From positions 110,991 through 174,990 of the forward strand of contig CAUYUJ010018626.1 in NCBI GenBank assembly GCA_963575745.1: DNA of 64,000 bases, written 5' to 3'. Shown here piece by piece: positions 43,930-54,908 of this stretch. This DNA is from Prorocentrum cordatum. Its lineage: Eukaryota; Sar; Dinophyceae; Prorocentrales; Prorocentraceae. Position numbers and translations under genes: made by a program. How positions within the stretch are numbered: position 1 is the first letter of the stretch; each line of letters opens with the position of its first letter. The notes beneath the pieces are model-generated. The model saw only the letters and a list, made by a program, of their open reading frames with translations, was not told where the DNA came from and searched no databases.

Positions 43930-44530
43930 CGTAGACTTGGCGAGCGTTTCGCCAGAGACCAGCATATGACCCCAAAGCTTGACACAAGCTTGACACTTCC
44001 AACAGTTACACGGATGGAGCAGTGGTCGCTTTCAAATTGCGGTTCTCGCTTTAGCGCCGCGCACATTTGTGTTGCAAGCTTCAGAAGTCTGGACGGATGG
44101 ACGCTGGTCCTGAAATGCGGCTCTTGCCTTACCGCCAGGCACATACGTTTTGAACATTCAGCATTCACACGGATGTAGGGTCAGTCGTGCTCAGCATGTG
44201 CTTCTCGCTTGTGTGCCACTTTTTTTATGTTTGAATGCTTCCACGTGTTGCATGGATGTAGGCGACTCCTTTTCAAAATGCGGCTCTCGCCTAACACCGC
44301 TTCACGAAACCACACCATCAGCGCATCATGTTGCAGCGTTTCCACGGATGGGGAGCGGCGCATGTTCCGAATGTGGCTTTATGTCTTGAGATTTCGTAAA
44401 CGGTTTGAGACCAGACGGTTTTCAATGTGCGCAACAGTTATGCGGATACAGGGCGGTTCCTTTTCAAAGCCGGGCTGTCGCTGTGCGCTTCCTTGAACGT
44501 TTACACGCGCCTTGTGACATGCCTTGTAGC
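43930..44530. repeat. Degenerate tandem repeat, about 110-120-bp period
   Basis: The theme CACGGATG(T/G)A..., TTTTCAAA(A/T)TGCGG(C/T)TCTCGC, GCGCA(C/T), GTT.GAA recurs about five times (near 44010, 44095, 44170, 44255 and 44440). Copies are heavily diverged. Confidence 0.6.
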
Positions 44531-44699
44531 TCGAAGGGTGGAGACGGGTTCCCTTCAAAACGGAACTCTCGCCTGATATGCGGGCCCACCGAGTTCCCTG
44601 CCGCAATTGAAGAAAAGTATATTTCTCGGGGCCAGTCAGGAAGTGACTTAGGTCGGGCAGGTGCATTGCAGCATCGCTGACGCATCTCTGGCTTACTCG

Positions 44700-44972
44700 G
44701 CTCCTCCTCCCCCTCCTCCTCCTCCTCCTCGCCCTCCTCCTCATCGCCCTCCTCCTCCTCCTCCTCCTCCTCCTCCTCCTCTTCCTCCTCCTCCTCGCCC
44801 TCCTCATCATCGCCCTCCTCCTCGCCCTCCCCCTCCTCTTCCTCCTCTTCCTCCTCCTCCTGCTCCTCCTCCTCCTCCTTCTCTCCTGCTCCTCCTCGTC
44901 CTCCTCCTCCTCCTCCTCCTCCTCTTCCTCCTCCTCCTCCTCCTCCTCCTCCTCCTCCTCCTCCTCCTCTCT
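44700..44972. repeat. (TCC)n polypyrimidine tract
   Basis: TCC triplets with GCC and TCA interruptions. It faces the GGA tract at 45065-45312 across 90 bp of unique DNA. Confidence 0.93.
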
Positions 44973-45064
44973 CCCTTATCACGCGCCCGTGCTAGCCAAC
45001 GCGGCGCACGCTCGTCACCAGAGGATTGGATGTTCCGCCCATCGGTACGTTCGCTCTTTTCCCT

Positions 45065-45335
45065 ACGAGGAGGATGATAGGCTAGGGGCGAGGAGGAGGA
45101 GGAGGAGGGGGAGGAGGAGGAGGAGGAGGAGGAGGAGGAGGAAGAGGAGGAGGAGGAGGAGGAGGAGGAGGAGGAGGAGGAGGAGGAGGAGGAGGAGGAG
45201 GAAGAGGGGGAGGAGGAGGAGGAGGGAGGAGGAGGAGGAGGAGGAGGAGGAGAAGGAGGAAGAGGAGGAGGAGGAGGAGGAGGAGGAGGAAGAGGAGGAG
45301 GAGGAGGAGGTAGGTAGGTAGGTAGGTGGTGCTCC
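45065..45335. repeat. (GGA)n tract ending in (GGTA)n
   Basis: GGA triplets to about 45311, then four GGTA units. With the preceding TCC tract it makes an inverted pair of about 250-bp arms. Confidence 0.93.
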
Positions 45336-45974
45336 CATGGAGCTGGTGCGGGAGCTTCGGACGTGACTCCGTTTTAGCATGGCACCACGGCCCCTGGGGC
45401 AGGCTCGGAAGTGTCCGTGCAGCGACGGCCCTGGAGGTCAATCCACCAGCACTGGAGGGGACGAGACGGGATCTGTCGAAGCTTTCCGCCCAGAGAGACA
45501 GGGAACACAGGGCCCCAGAGGGCCCGCCCCCAAGAGAAAAGGGCGAACCCAAAAACCAAGCCGAGGAGACCGCTCCGACAGAATCACAATCTCCATCCCC
45601 TACCAGGTGTGGGGTGAGAGAGACAACTCAGGGGCTCCCCGCAGGGCGGGGGGGGGCCGGGCAGGGAGCTCCTGCCCGGGGCTCGTCCGATCCCTCCTGC
45701 CCTGCCTGGTCGACGCACGGCGCAGGTGCGGGACGGCGACAGGAAGGGGGAGAGGAAGCCACCCCAAAGGAGAGGAGGAAGAAAAGAGCAGGACGAGGAC
45801 AGAGAAGAGCGAGGCGAGAGCAGAAGACGAAACGAAGATGACCCCCGCAGGGTCGGCGGGCACCACCCCAGCGGCGGGCACCCGGGCCTCAGGACAGCAT
45901 CTGGTGGGTTCCAGGACCGCCCGAGCGGGCACAGCGAGGCGCCAAAGGCTGCGCGAGAGGGCCGAAAACCCTCA
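45336..45974. other. Gene-free stretch
   Basis: ORFs of 150-200 codons are open in three plus frames at once. None shows a domain. The segment ends at a perfect palindrome. Confidence 0.35.
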
Positions 45975-46018
45975 GTGAAATGCCGAACGCTTCGCCGGCG
46001 AAGCGTTCGGCATTTCAC
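45975..46018. repeat. 44-bp perfect palindrome without loop
   Basis: Two 22-base arms meet directly at GCC|GGC (45996/45997). The left arm begins GTGAAATGCCGAACGC and the right arm ends GCGTTCGGCATTTCAC. No mismatch is seen. It could extrude as a cruciform. Confidence 0.93.
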
Positions 46019-46619
46019 CGAAGTTTTTCACCGTCGGAATGGGCACCGGAAACACAGACCCCGCGGCGAACCTGGCGCCTCCCGTCCGCTTCCAACCTCG
46101 ACGGGCGGCATCCGGCCTCCCGCGGCAGGGAAACGTCCTCGAACGTGGCCGAATTCCGGGGTTGGCCAGCCCAACGAGGCCGCTCCGCGGCAGAGAAGCG
46201 TCCGAACTGCTCGCCCCGCCCCGGCAACCTTGCCGAAGTCTCGCCTGCGAAACAGCGATCTGCGCCGATCGGCGGCGAGGCCGACGAGGAAGACGACAAC
46301 GACGACAACGACGACAACAACGACAGCGACGACAACGACGGCGACGCCAACAGAGAGACGACGACGACCAAGGACGAAGACGCGACGACGACACCGCAGG
46401 CGGCAGCAACGAGAGCGGCAGCGGCGGCGGAGGGCGGCGGGGACCAGCTACGATCAACGACGGCGGCTGCGGAAGGCTGGGCGGCCGTCCATCTCCGAGG
46501 GGAGGGGGGCACAATCGGTCCGCCCCAAACGGGCGCCAGCAAGAGGCTCCACCGACGGCAACATGAGAGACAGGGCCTCCGCCCCCGACACCGTCCCGAC
46601 CCACCCGACCCGGCCCCGC
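46019..46619. repeat. Gene-free stretch with (GAC)n-rich part
   Basis: Imperfect GAC/AAC triplets at about 46285-46400 give Asp/Asn- or Arg-rich readings. No gene recognised. Confidence 0.5.
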
Positions 46620-47192
46620 ACGGAAAGCGGGGAGGGGGGGGAGGGGGGGAGGGAGGGAGGAAAAGGGGGAGGGGAGAAAGAGGGGGAGGGAGGGAGGGAG
46701 GAGAAGCGAGGGAGGGAAGGGGGGAGGGGAAGGAGAGCGGAAAACAGAGTGTGAGGAGTGCGGGAATTAGGACGAAAAAGTGGGGGAGGGACTGAGCCAG
46801 AGCACCATCCAGACTTACCGAAACAACCTCCCCGCGGCTTCAGAGAGACCTTGGGACGAGGGCCGTGGCCCTCTGAGGGCAGTCGAGGGACCCCCAAGGA
46901 GGAGGAGGAGAGAAGTGAAGGAGGAGGGACGGAGGAGGAGGAGGAGGAGGAGGGAGGAAGGAGGAAGGGGGAAGAGGGGGAAAGGAGGAGGAGGAGGAGG
47001 AGGAGGAGGAGAGGAGGATGAGGAGGAGGTTGAGGAGGAGGAAGGAAGGGTGGAGGGAAGGAGGAGGAGGAAGAGGAGAAGGAGGAGGAGGAGGAGGAGG
47101 AGGAGGCGGCGGGGGAGGAGGAGGAGGAGGAGGAGGAGGAGGAGGAGGAGGAGGAGAAGCAGGAGGAGGAGGTGGAGGCGGAGGAGGAGGAC
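46620..47192. repeat. (GGGA)n then (GGA)n purine-rich region
   Basis: GGGA-type runs at 46620-46740, unique DNA to about 46895, then GGA triplets to 47192. Confidence 0.88.
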
Positions 47193-47585
47193 ACCTGCCG
47201 ACGCACCACTTGCTTGCAACCGCGCCCAGTTCTGAGAAGGGCCCGGACCCTCACCCAACTGCGAGGGCCGGGCAGAAGGAGGACCTCTGCTGACCTCCCC
47301 GTCCTGGCCCTGTCCTCACCACGTGGCTGAGGAGGTGTGCGGCAGTGGGGGGATGACGGGCGACAGGACACCGAGGGGGCAGGGGCCCATGAACAAGTAA
47401 GCAGGCTTGCCCCAACTGGGAGAAGGCTCAGGGACCTGGATGGCCTCATCCGTCTGAGGGTCGTTGCCTTGCTCATCTCTGCTGATTCGCTGTGGTGAAG
47501 GCCACCATGGACGGACGTTTGGAGAGGATGGAGGGATTACGGAATTGGCCTCTGGCCCCATGTGCGCCGCAGAGTTTCCAGCAAT
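47193..47585. other. Gene-free stretch
   Basis: No gene or repeat recognised. Confidence 0.35.
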
Positions 47586-47765
47586 ACAGGAAGCAACGAC
47601 GCGGCGCACCCGACAAACAAGCCCCCAGACGACGGGCAGCGACGAGGCGGCGATGGCGGCAATAAAGCGGCGGATCCGACAAACGAGCCCAGACGACGGG
47701 CGACGACGATGCGGCGACGGGGAGGCGACGGCGGCAACAAGGTGGTGGACCCGACAAACCAGCCC
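47586..47765. repeat. Tandem repeat, about 65-bp unit, 2.5 copies
   Basis: CCGACAAAC(A/G)AGCCC followed by AGACGACGGGC and GCGGCGA blocks recurs at about 47608, 47678 and 47751. Confidence 0.7.
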
Positions 47766-48700
47766 TATCCTTCGAAGACAAAGAGGAACCCTTAAATGCA
47801 AGCACTGGTTGGTGAATGTCGATATATGTACACAGATGTACACCGCATAGAGCACCCTTTAGGTGACAGGGAGGTTGGGAGTATGGGTGCAGCTTTCGGT
47901 ACGTGTTTGGCTCCGGGCCGAGTTAGCGATCGGGGTCCGCGAACCGATACTTCGAGGTCTCTGGACCTAAGAAGGCTCCCGGAGGCCACCAAGAGGCTCC
48001 CACGAAGCCCCGTGACGCGCCCAAGAGGCCCCCAGGAAACCCCTAAGAGGCCCCCGCGGGGCCCCCAGAGAACGCCCAAGAGGCCCCCCAACACACCCCA
48101 ACACAAATCATGTCCTCAGAAAGCCTTCCGGGGACATGGTCCATCATGGGCCCGAGAGTCTCTGGAGGCTCCAAAGTATCATCAAGCTACCGGAGAGCTG
48201 TCTCGGAAATTGACTTGGGAAGTTGACTGGGAACATGACTGGTCGCCTTCTCGCGGCACTCCGCGGATCGTTTCGCGCAACGTTGCCCCGAGTACCTTGA
48301 ACCGTCGACAACGACGACGACGTCGACGAAATGACGAAGACGAGGAGGAGGACGACGACGACGACGACGGTGCGCCCCAAGAGGCGACGACGACATTATG
48401 TCGTCGACGGCGACGGCACACCCCAACAGGCTCCCCAAGACGCCCCAAAAACCCATGTTCCCAGAAGGCCTTCTGGGAACCCGGTTCATCAGGCCTCCGC
48501 CCCCTACGCAACCATCTTCCCAGAAAGCCTTCCAGAATGCGGATTGATATACATGGACTTCTCATTGCCCATAAGTCGTTCAGCGGTATGGCACTTCTTC
48601 ACTTCCCGTTCAAACCATTTTTGGTCCAGTACTTCAGTGGAGCAGTGAATTCGTCAAGGCATGGGTCCTGCTAAAACCTGAGCGCGCGCGATTGCGCTTG
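47766..48700. repeat. Mostly unique; AAGAGGCCCC decamer repeats and CGA triplets
   Basis: 47960-48100 is built of AAGAGGC(T/C)CCC repeats, the reverse complement of the family at 48890-49260. A (CGA)n run lies at 48305-48400. AGAAAGCCTTC(C/T)(G/A)G recurs at 48117, 48464 and 48520. No gene recognised. Confidence 0.5.
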
Positions 48701-48709
48701 TTCGAGTGT

Positions 48710-48710
<1 letters not shown>

Positions 48711-48742
<32 letters not shown>
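48711..48742. repeat. (TA)n microsatellite
   Basis: Near-perfect TA run. Confidence 0.93.
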
Positions 48743-48746
<4 letters not shown>

Positions 48747-48879
48747 TATGTAATCGCTTCGCTCATTCCGCCGGCCCATATTGCCTAGCCGCTGTCGTTT
48801 GTCGGGGTGTTGTTGTCAATGCAGTGCGGTTGGGCGGCTGCCATTTTTTGGAGGCGGTGGGTGGCGGGTCAGAGGCCTC

Positions 48880-49420
48880 ATGGATGTTGGTTGGGCTCTC
48901 GCGGTTGGCTTCTCAGGGGCCTTTGGGAGGCAGTTTTGAAGCCTCTTGGAGGCCGTGTTTGGGCCTTTTCGGGCCTCTTGGGGCCTCTTGGGGCTTCTTG
49001 GGGTGCCTCTTGGGGGGGCCCCTTCGGGCCTCTTGGGGGCCTCTTGGGGCCTCCTGGGGGCCTCTTGGGGCTGAAGGCTGGACTTTTCGGTTCCCGGTTC
49101 CCTTCTTGGGCCCCTCTCGGGGCCGTTTTGGGGCTCTCTTGGGCCTTCTTGGGCGCCTTTTGGTTTGTCTTGGGGCCATCTTGGGCCGTCTTGGGGCCCT
49201 CTTGGAGGCTTCGTGGGCCGTCTCGGGGAGGTCTTGGAAGCCTCTTGGGCCGTCGGAGCGCCAGTAAGCCGAAAAGGCGAGAACGCCAACAACCGTCAGA
49301 AAGTGCAAGACAATCTATAATTTCTGCCTCTGTGGGCCCTCTTGAGAGGTCTCTTGGAGGCCTCTTGGGGCGTCTTGAAGGCGCTTTGGGCTGTCTGGAG
49401 GCAATATTTGGCGTCTTGGA
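48880..49420. repeat. GGGGCCTCTTG decamer minisatellite
   Basis: CTTGGGGCCT/CTTGGG(C)CGT units, highly variable. The same family recurs at 56930-57255 and 57905-58045, and inverted at 47960-48100. Confidence 0.8.
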
Positions 49421-49779
49421 TCGCTCTTGGACCGGCTCGGACCATGTTGAGCTCTCTGCCCGGGACCTGCCTGGGATCTTGCCGGGACTTTGCCAGGACT
49501 TGCGGTTTTTTTTTTTTCGTCCGGGAACCCCCAGGGGCGGCCCCGCGCGCGCGAACTAGAAATATTGTTAACCAGTTACCGGAGATCTTAGCACGCCCTT
49601 GGCCCGCTGGGCCGGCGATTATACGTAGCACCCCGCAGATGCGGATAAGAGTGAGGGGGCGGTGGGGACGTCGGCAGTTTGCGAGACTTTGGAGACGCTC
49701 TCCGCAGGCGCCAAAGTTTCACAAATTATACAACGAGCCCGCCGCAGGCGCCGATTCTTTCGTTAAACCAATGAGGGTA
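49421..49779. other. Gene-free stretch
   Basis: No gene recognised. Confidence 0.35.
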
Positions 49780-50212
49780 GGTCGCGGGTGGGTCGTAAGT
49801 GGGTCGCGGGTGGGTCGCTTGTGGATCGTTGTTGGGTCGCGGGTGGGTCGCGGGTGTAGAGGCAGAAAATCCACCCCAAAAGAATCACCCCGACAAACGA
49901 AGCCGTTTAGTAAACGCACACAAGGAATGAATCGAACAGGGCAGGGCTGTTTAGTCAACGACCAGGGCCGTTTAGTAAACGTTGATTGTTGGGTCCAGGT
50001 GTTTTTTCCTCCCTTGAGGGTGGGTCGCGGGGTGGGTCGCGGGGTGGGTCGCGGGTGGGTCGCGGATGCGTTGCGGATGGGTCGCGGGGTGGGTCGCCGG
50101 TGGGTCGCGGGGTGGGTCGCGAGTGGGTCGCGGGTGGGTCGCGGGTGGCTCGCAGGGTGGGTCGCGGGTGGGTCGCGGGGTGGGTCGCAGATGGGTCGCG
50201 GGTGGGACGACG
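49780..50212. repeat. GTGGGTCGCGG minisatellite, interrupted
   Basis: (GGGTCGCGG(G)GT)n at 49780-49858 and 50020-50212, separated by the dispersed repeat at 49853-49975. The interruption suggests that repeat inserted into an existing array. Confidence 0.85.
49853..49975. repeat. Dispersed repeat shared with 16425-16545
   Basis: Same orientation and block order, including AAGCCGTTTAGTAAACGCA. It lies inside the GGGTCGCGG array. Terminal repeats or a target duplication are not clear. Confidence 0.65.
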
Positions 50213-50323
50213 ACAGCAAACAACAACCACAACAACAACAACAACGCAACAAGCAGAACTCTCACCCCGAATTCTCTATTCAGTCACACACGCAGGGACA
50301 ATGAATGACCGTTCGGCCCCCTC

Positions 50324-50327
<4 letters not shown>

Positions 50328-50362
<35 letters not shown>

Positions 50363-50395
50363 CATACATACATACATACATACATACATGCATTC
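50328..50395. repeat. (TA)n then (CATA)n microsatellite
   Basis: About 14 TA units followed by about 9 CATA units. Confidence 0.93.
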
Positions 50396-51064
50396 ATATA
50401 ACGATGTACAGATAGGTCGGTATCAGAATTACTGGCCCCACTACACAAGCTACCTGTCGATCTCTCACCTGGCCCGTCTCTTATGAGTATGTGTTCCGAA
50501 ATGAATATTTTCATACGTGCACACCAGTATCACTGTCAATCTACTGCTACCATAATCAATATATCGGTCGATCGCTTTATCTATCGGCCGATTGGTATCA
50601 CAACGCATGTACATATGACGCGACCAGTGTATCATCCATCAATCGGCCTCGTTTTTCTTTCCGTCTCACTCCCGATCGATAGGTGGCACATCAGCATATG
50701 TATCGATATCACTATCTGGCGATCGGGACAACAGTCAAGAATTCCGATGGAGCAACCAGCAACACAGCCATCGGGACAACCATCGGGACAACCATCGGGG
50801 CGACAATTTTGATTTGGTCTGTCAGCACAAGCTAGGGGGGGGGCACACGGGAGAAGCGGACCGGACCCGGGGCGCCAAATTGTGGTTTGATGTGGCTTCT
50901 ACGGGCTATGGCAGGAGCTCGCGCAGCCTCGCCTCGCCTTGCCCCGCCTAGCCTGATACTCGTATATCCATATATATATATGTGTGTCGACAATCATATG
51001 TCGGAGGTGAGGGGGTGAGATCGAAGTGGAACGGGGAGCCCCCTACCGGGAAATCGGTTTTCCC
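50396..51064. other. Gene-free stretch with GATC and GGGACAACC motifs
   Basis: Scattered ATCG(A/G)T(C) words at 50550-50720 resemble the GATCGATTGTGA array at 52050. CATCGGGACAAC is repeated three times at 50768-50805. No gene. Confidence 0.4.
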
Positions 51065-52050
51065 GTCGGTGTCCCAATGATGATGATGATAATGATGATG
51101 ATGATGGTGATGATGATGATGATGATGTTGATGATGTTGACGATGATGATGTTGATGATGGTGATGGTGGTGATGATGATGGTGTCCCGATGATGATGAT
51201 GATGATCATGATGTTGACGATGCTGATGATGATGATGATGGTGATGGTGATGATGATGGTGCCCCGGTGATGATGATGATGTTGATGGTGATTGTGTTGC
51301 TGAGGATGATGATGATGGTGCCCCGATGGTGATGATGTTGATGATCCTGTGATGTTGATTAAGATCAGATGATTGGATGATGGTGACAAAGATGATGATG
51401 ATGATGGTGTCCCGATGGTGATGATAATGATACGGTTAATGATGATGCTGTTGATGATGATGGTGATGATGATGGTGTCCCGATGATGGTGGTAATGATG
51501 ATGATGACGATGATGGTGTCCCGATGATGATGATGATGATGATGATGATGTTGCTGAGGATGATGATGAGGTGATGATGATGATTTTGATGGTGGTGGCC
51601 CAATGATGGTGATGATGATATTGATGATGATGATAGTGTCCTGATGATGTTGATGACGATGATGGTGATGATGATGTTGCTGACGATGATGATGATGTTC
51701 CGATGATGATGATGATTTTGATGATGGAGATGTTGCTAATGATGATGGTGTCCCGGCGATGATGATTCTGATGATGTTGTTCATGATCATGATGATGATA
51801 TGATGATGGTGATGGTGGTGCTCCGATGGTGATGGTGTCCTGATGATGATGATGTTGATGATGATGGTGACGATGCTGGTGTCCCGATGATGATGATGCT
51901 GCTGCTGATGATGATGATGATGGTGATGCTGAGGATGATGGTGATGAGGTGGTGATGATGATGGTATCCCGATGGTGCTGATGATGATGGTACTGACGCT
52001 GATGGTAATAATGACGATGATGTTAATGATGATGCTGATGACGTTGATTG
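51065..52050. repeat. (GAT)n tract with GGTGTCCCGATGATG spacers
   Basis: About 1 kb of GAT triplets punctuated by G(T/G)TG(T/C)CCCGATGATG roughly every 50-120 bp, a compound repeat rather than a plain microsatellite. Poly-His, poly-Met and poly-Ser readings are artefacts. Confidence 0.92.
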
Positions 52051-52275
52051 TGATATCGATTGTGATACCGATAGTGGGATCGATAGTTAGACCGCATGTT
52101 AGATCGATTGTAAGATCAATTCTGGGATCGATTGTGAGATCGATAGTCATATCGATTGTGAGATCGATCGAATGAAATAGATCGAGTGATATCGATTGTG
52201 ATATCGACCGAGTGAGATCGATCCAGCGAGAATGATCGTGAGATCGTTTTTGAGATCGATAGTGGGACCGATGGA
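52051..52275. repeat. GATCGATTGTGA short tandem array
   Basis: Imperfect 12-14-bp units (AGATCGATTGTGAT, GATCGATAGT). Directly continuous with the GAT tract. Confidence 0.85.
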
Positions 52276-52334
52276 GTGAGACGTTGGATCCTCTCCCCCC
52301 GAGCCTCCTTTATCACCCGAAGGGTGGTCGTGTA

Positions 52335-52440
52335 GGTATATGTATGTATGTCTGTCTGTCTGTATGCATATATGTATGTTTCTACGTATGTATATATACA
52401 TAGGTGTGTATATATATGTGTATGTGTGTATGTATGGTTG
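52335..52440. repeat. (GTAT)n-type microsatellite
   Basis: Mixed GTAT, GTCT and TATA runs. Confidence 0.85.
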
Positions 52441-52599
52441 CCCCCTCCAAGGTCATACATCACATCTAGAATCGTATTCATCACCTCTTCCTCCTGCTCT
52501 CTCTTTCTTGCTTCTCTCTTCCTCATCCCGCATCCCTCGTCCTCCTCCCGCCTCCCCTCTCCTCCTTCTCCAAACCAAGCTCCTCCTCCTCATCCCGCT

Positions 52600-53765
52600 C
52601 CTCCTGTCCGTTTCCTCCTCTCTGTAGCAACGCACAACCAAGAATACAAAGTGTTTTGCGCCTTCGGCTACAGGAAACGCTGTGGATGTTTCGTTTTAGC
52701 CTCGGATGAAAGGAGACATTGTATTGTTTTTTTCTTGATTTGGGAAGCTCGACTGCTCCCCGCGGCCTCCCCCCCAGCACCTCCTCCTTCTCCCCCTTCC
52801 TCTTTCCCCTCCTTCTCCTCCTTTCATTTCTCCCTCTTCGTTGCAAAGCAAGAGAACCAAGAACACACAGTGTTTGACGCCCTCGGTGCGAGGACACTCT
52901 ATGTATGTCTTGTTTTTAAAATGATGTTTGGGGGTCTAGGATGAAAGGAAACACTGTCTTTGTTTGGTTTGAAAAGGTCGAGTGCTCCCCGCGGCCTCCC
53001 CCCCAGCACCTCCTCCTTCTCGTCCGGAGCTCCACCCCCCCAAAAAAGTAGACCAAACAACCAGAACAACCAGCAATACACAGCGGTTCCTTGCACCGAG
53101 GGCGCCAAACACTGTGTGTTCTTGGTTCTCTTGCTTTGCAACAAGGAGGAGGAAAGGAAAGGAGGAGAAGGAGGGGGAAAGAGGAAGGGGGAGAAGGAGT
53201 ATGTGCTGGGGGGGAGGCCGCGGGGAGCACTCGAGCTTCCCCCCCCCCCCAAAAAAAAACAATAAAAGAATAGTGTTTCCTGTCATCCTAGACCCCAAAA
53301 AATCAGAAAAACGAGAAATACACAGCGTTTCATTGCACCGAGGGCGCCAAACACTCTGTATTATTGGTTTTGCGTTGCTACAGAGAGGAAGAAACGGAAA
53401 GGAGAAGGAGGAGAAGGATGATGGGCGAGAAGGGGAAGGTGTTAGGGGGAGGCCGCGGGGAGCACTCGAGCTTCCAAAACCAAATCAACCAAAAAAACTG
53501 TGCTTTCTATTAGTCTAGGACAAAACACCAGAACAAAAGCAAGCATACACAGCGTTTCCTTGCACCGAGGGCCCCAAGCACTGTGTATTATTGGTTCTGC
53601 GTTGCTACAGAGAGGAGGAAACGGAAAGGAGAAGGAGGATAATGATGATGGGCGAGAAGGGGAAGATGCTGGGGGGAGGCCGCGGGGAGCACTCGAGCTT
53701 CCCCCCCAAAACAAGCACAGTGCTTCCTTTCATCCTAGACCAAAAACAACAAAGAAACAACAAAG

Positions 53766-53780
<15 letters not shown>
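52600..53780. repeat. Cluster of a dispersed repeat in inverted and tandem copies
   Basis: Plus-sense units at about 53085-53245, 53325-53475 and 53550-53705 each hold TTGCACCGAGGGC, CCAA(A/G)CACTGTGT, TATTGGTT or TTCTTGGTT, a GGAGGAAA-rich run and GGCCGCGGGGAGCACTCGAGC. Minus-sense units lie at about 52640-52770 and 52830-53010. The cluster is thus partly palindromic around 53035 and ends in (CAA)n at 53755-53800. The family also occurs at 1-660. No ORF crosses a whole unit convincingly. Confidence 0.75.
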
Positions 53781-53802
<22 letters not shown>

Positions 53803-53900
53803 CATTTTACCCGAACGCTCAGTGTTCTCACCAGTGCCAGGGTTTTCATGCGACGCGAGACAATACCCCCACTTCGTGGGGGGCAGTTCAAGCTCTACCA

Positions 53901-54000
53901 NNNNNNNNNNNNNNNNNNNNNNNNNNNNNNNNNNNNNNNNNNNNNNNNNNNNNNNNNNNNNNNNNNNNNNNNNNNNNNNNNNNNNNNNNNNNNNNNNNNN
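53901..54000. other. Assembly gap, 100 N
   Basis: Exactly 100 unknown bases, a conventional placeholder, so the true distance is unknown. It abuts a GGA tract, which probably broke the assembly. Readings across it are meaningless. Confidence 0.99.
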
Positions 54001-54118
54001 GAGGAGGAGGAGGAGGAGGAGAAGGAGCAGGAGGAGGAGGAGGGGGAAGAGGAGGAGGAGGAGGAGGAGGAGGAGGCAGAGCGGGAGGCGGAGGAGGCGG
54101 AGCGGGAGGCGGAGGAGG
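54001..54118. repeat. (GGA)n tract at the gap edge
   Basis: GGA triplets then GGCGGAGCGG repeats. Confidence 0.92.
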
Positions 54119-54321
54119 CCTTTCGATGATGGCGTAGGAGGAGGCTTGTGGGTGGACGCAGGCCCGCAAAAAATGCATCCGCGACACTGACACCCTCTCG
54201 AGCACCGGAAAAGGGCGATTTGCTGTTCGCCTTCGCAGGGTGGGGGTTCTGTTGATCTCCGATCTCTCTTCTGAGAAGGCCAGCCCTCCGCCGAGCAGGG
54301 CCGACGCCCCTTCTCCCGCCG
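54119..54321. other. Gene-free stretch
   Basis: No gene or repeat recognised. Confidence 0.35.
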
Positions 54322-54454
54322 ATCTTGCCGGATCCTGCAGAGCCAGGGGCGCATTGACCCAGGTCAGGGTGCAGGATCCTTCAGGACCTTGCAGGATCCT
54401 GCGCAAGGCCTGACTGATCCGGGGTTGGATCGACCCAGGTCAGCAGGTCCCCGA
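54322..54454. repeat. Dispersed repeat shared with 8046-8225
   Basis: Carries the same GATCTTGC(A/C)GGATC words, GCGCATTGACCC, and an AAGGCCTGACTGA(T/C)CCGGG end followed by CCCCGAG. Confidence 0.6.
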
Positions 54455-54524
54455 GTCCAGCGTAGGTCCAAGACATCCGCGCGGGCCTCCGACATGTTAT
54501 GTTCGTGTAGTGCCTTTCTTCAGA

Positions 54525-54752
54525 GACCCGAATCATCAGGGGTAGCTCGGGTCAGGGCTAACTCGGGTTCGTTTTTCGGGAATCAGAACCCGAGTTGCCC
54601 CGGACCCGAGTTACCCCGGATATCTCGGGCGTCCAGAGCCCCAAATCATCAGGGATAATTCGGGTCAGGGCTAATTCGGGTTTGTTCTTCGGGAATCCAA
54701 ACCCGAGTTACCCCGGACCCGAGCTACCCCGGATAATTCGGGCGCCCAAGTT
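54525..54752. repeat. Tandem duplication with ACCCGAGTTACCCCGGA arms
   Basis: Two ~120-bp units (from about 54530 and 54650) each contain CTCGGGT/ACCCGAG words in both orientations (AACTCGGGTT near the start, AACCCGAGTT later), so each unit can fold on itself. Unit identity is high. Confidence 0.8.
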
Positions 54753-54861
54753 CTCCTCTAGAGGGGGCGAGGGGCGGAGGGGAAGGGAGGGCAGCGCGAG
54801 AGGGGGGGGATGCCCTGTGCAGCTTGCTCAAGGTCCGCTCTGCGGTCGGCGCGGCGCGCCG

Positions 54862-54903
54862 AGGTGCTGAAGTTTGAGTGCACCAAGTGCAAGGCGAGAC
54901 GGA
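54862..54903 (+). other. Short zinc-ribbon-like coding fragment
   Basis: Reads AEVLKFECTKCKARR, which weakly recalls ribosomal protein eL42 before its second Cys pair. It ends where the dispersed repeat with splice-like ends begins (54909). The sequence after that repeat does not continue the protein, so this is a fragment at best. Confidence 0.2.
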
Positions 54904-54908
54904 GGGGT

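Noticed and set aside
43150-44178. 334-codon plus-strand ORF rich in Leu and Gly
   Set aside because: Generated by the TTGCTTGGG nonamer repeat, whose length keeps the frame open; the non-repeat tail has no domain.
53500-54190. ORFs spanning the N run
   Set aside because: They cross 100 unknown bases and GGA repeats.
54862-54903. Ribosomal protein eL42 exon
   Set aside because: Only about 15 residues look similar and nothing downstream continues the protein; kept only as a low-confidence fragment.
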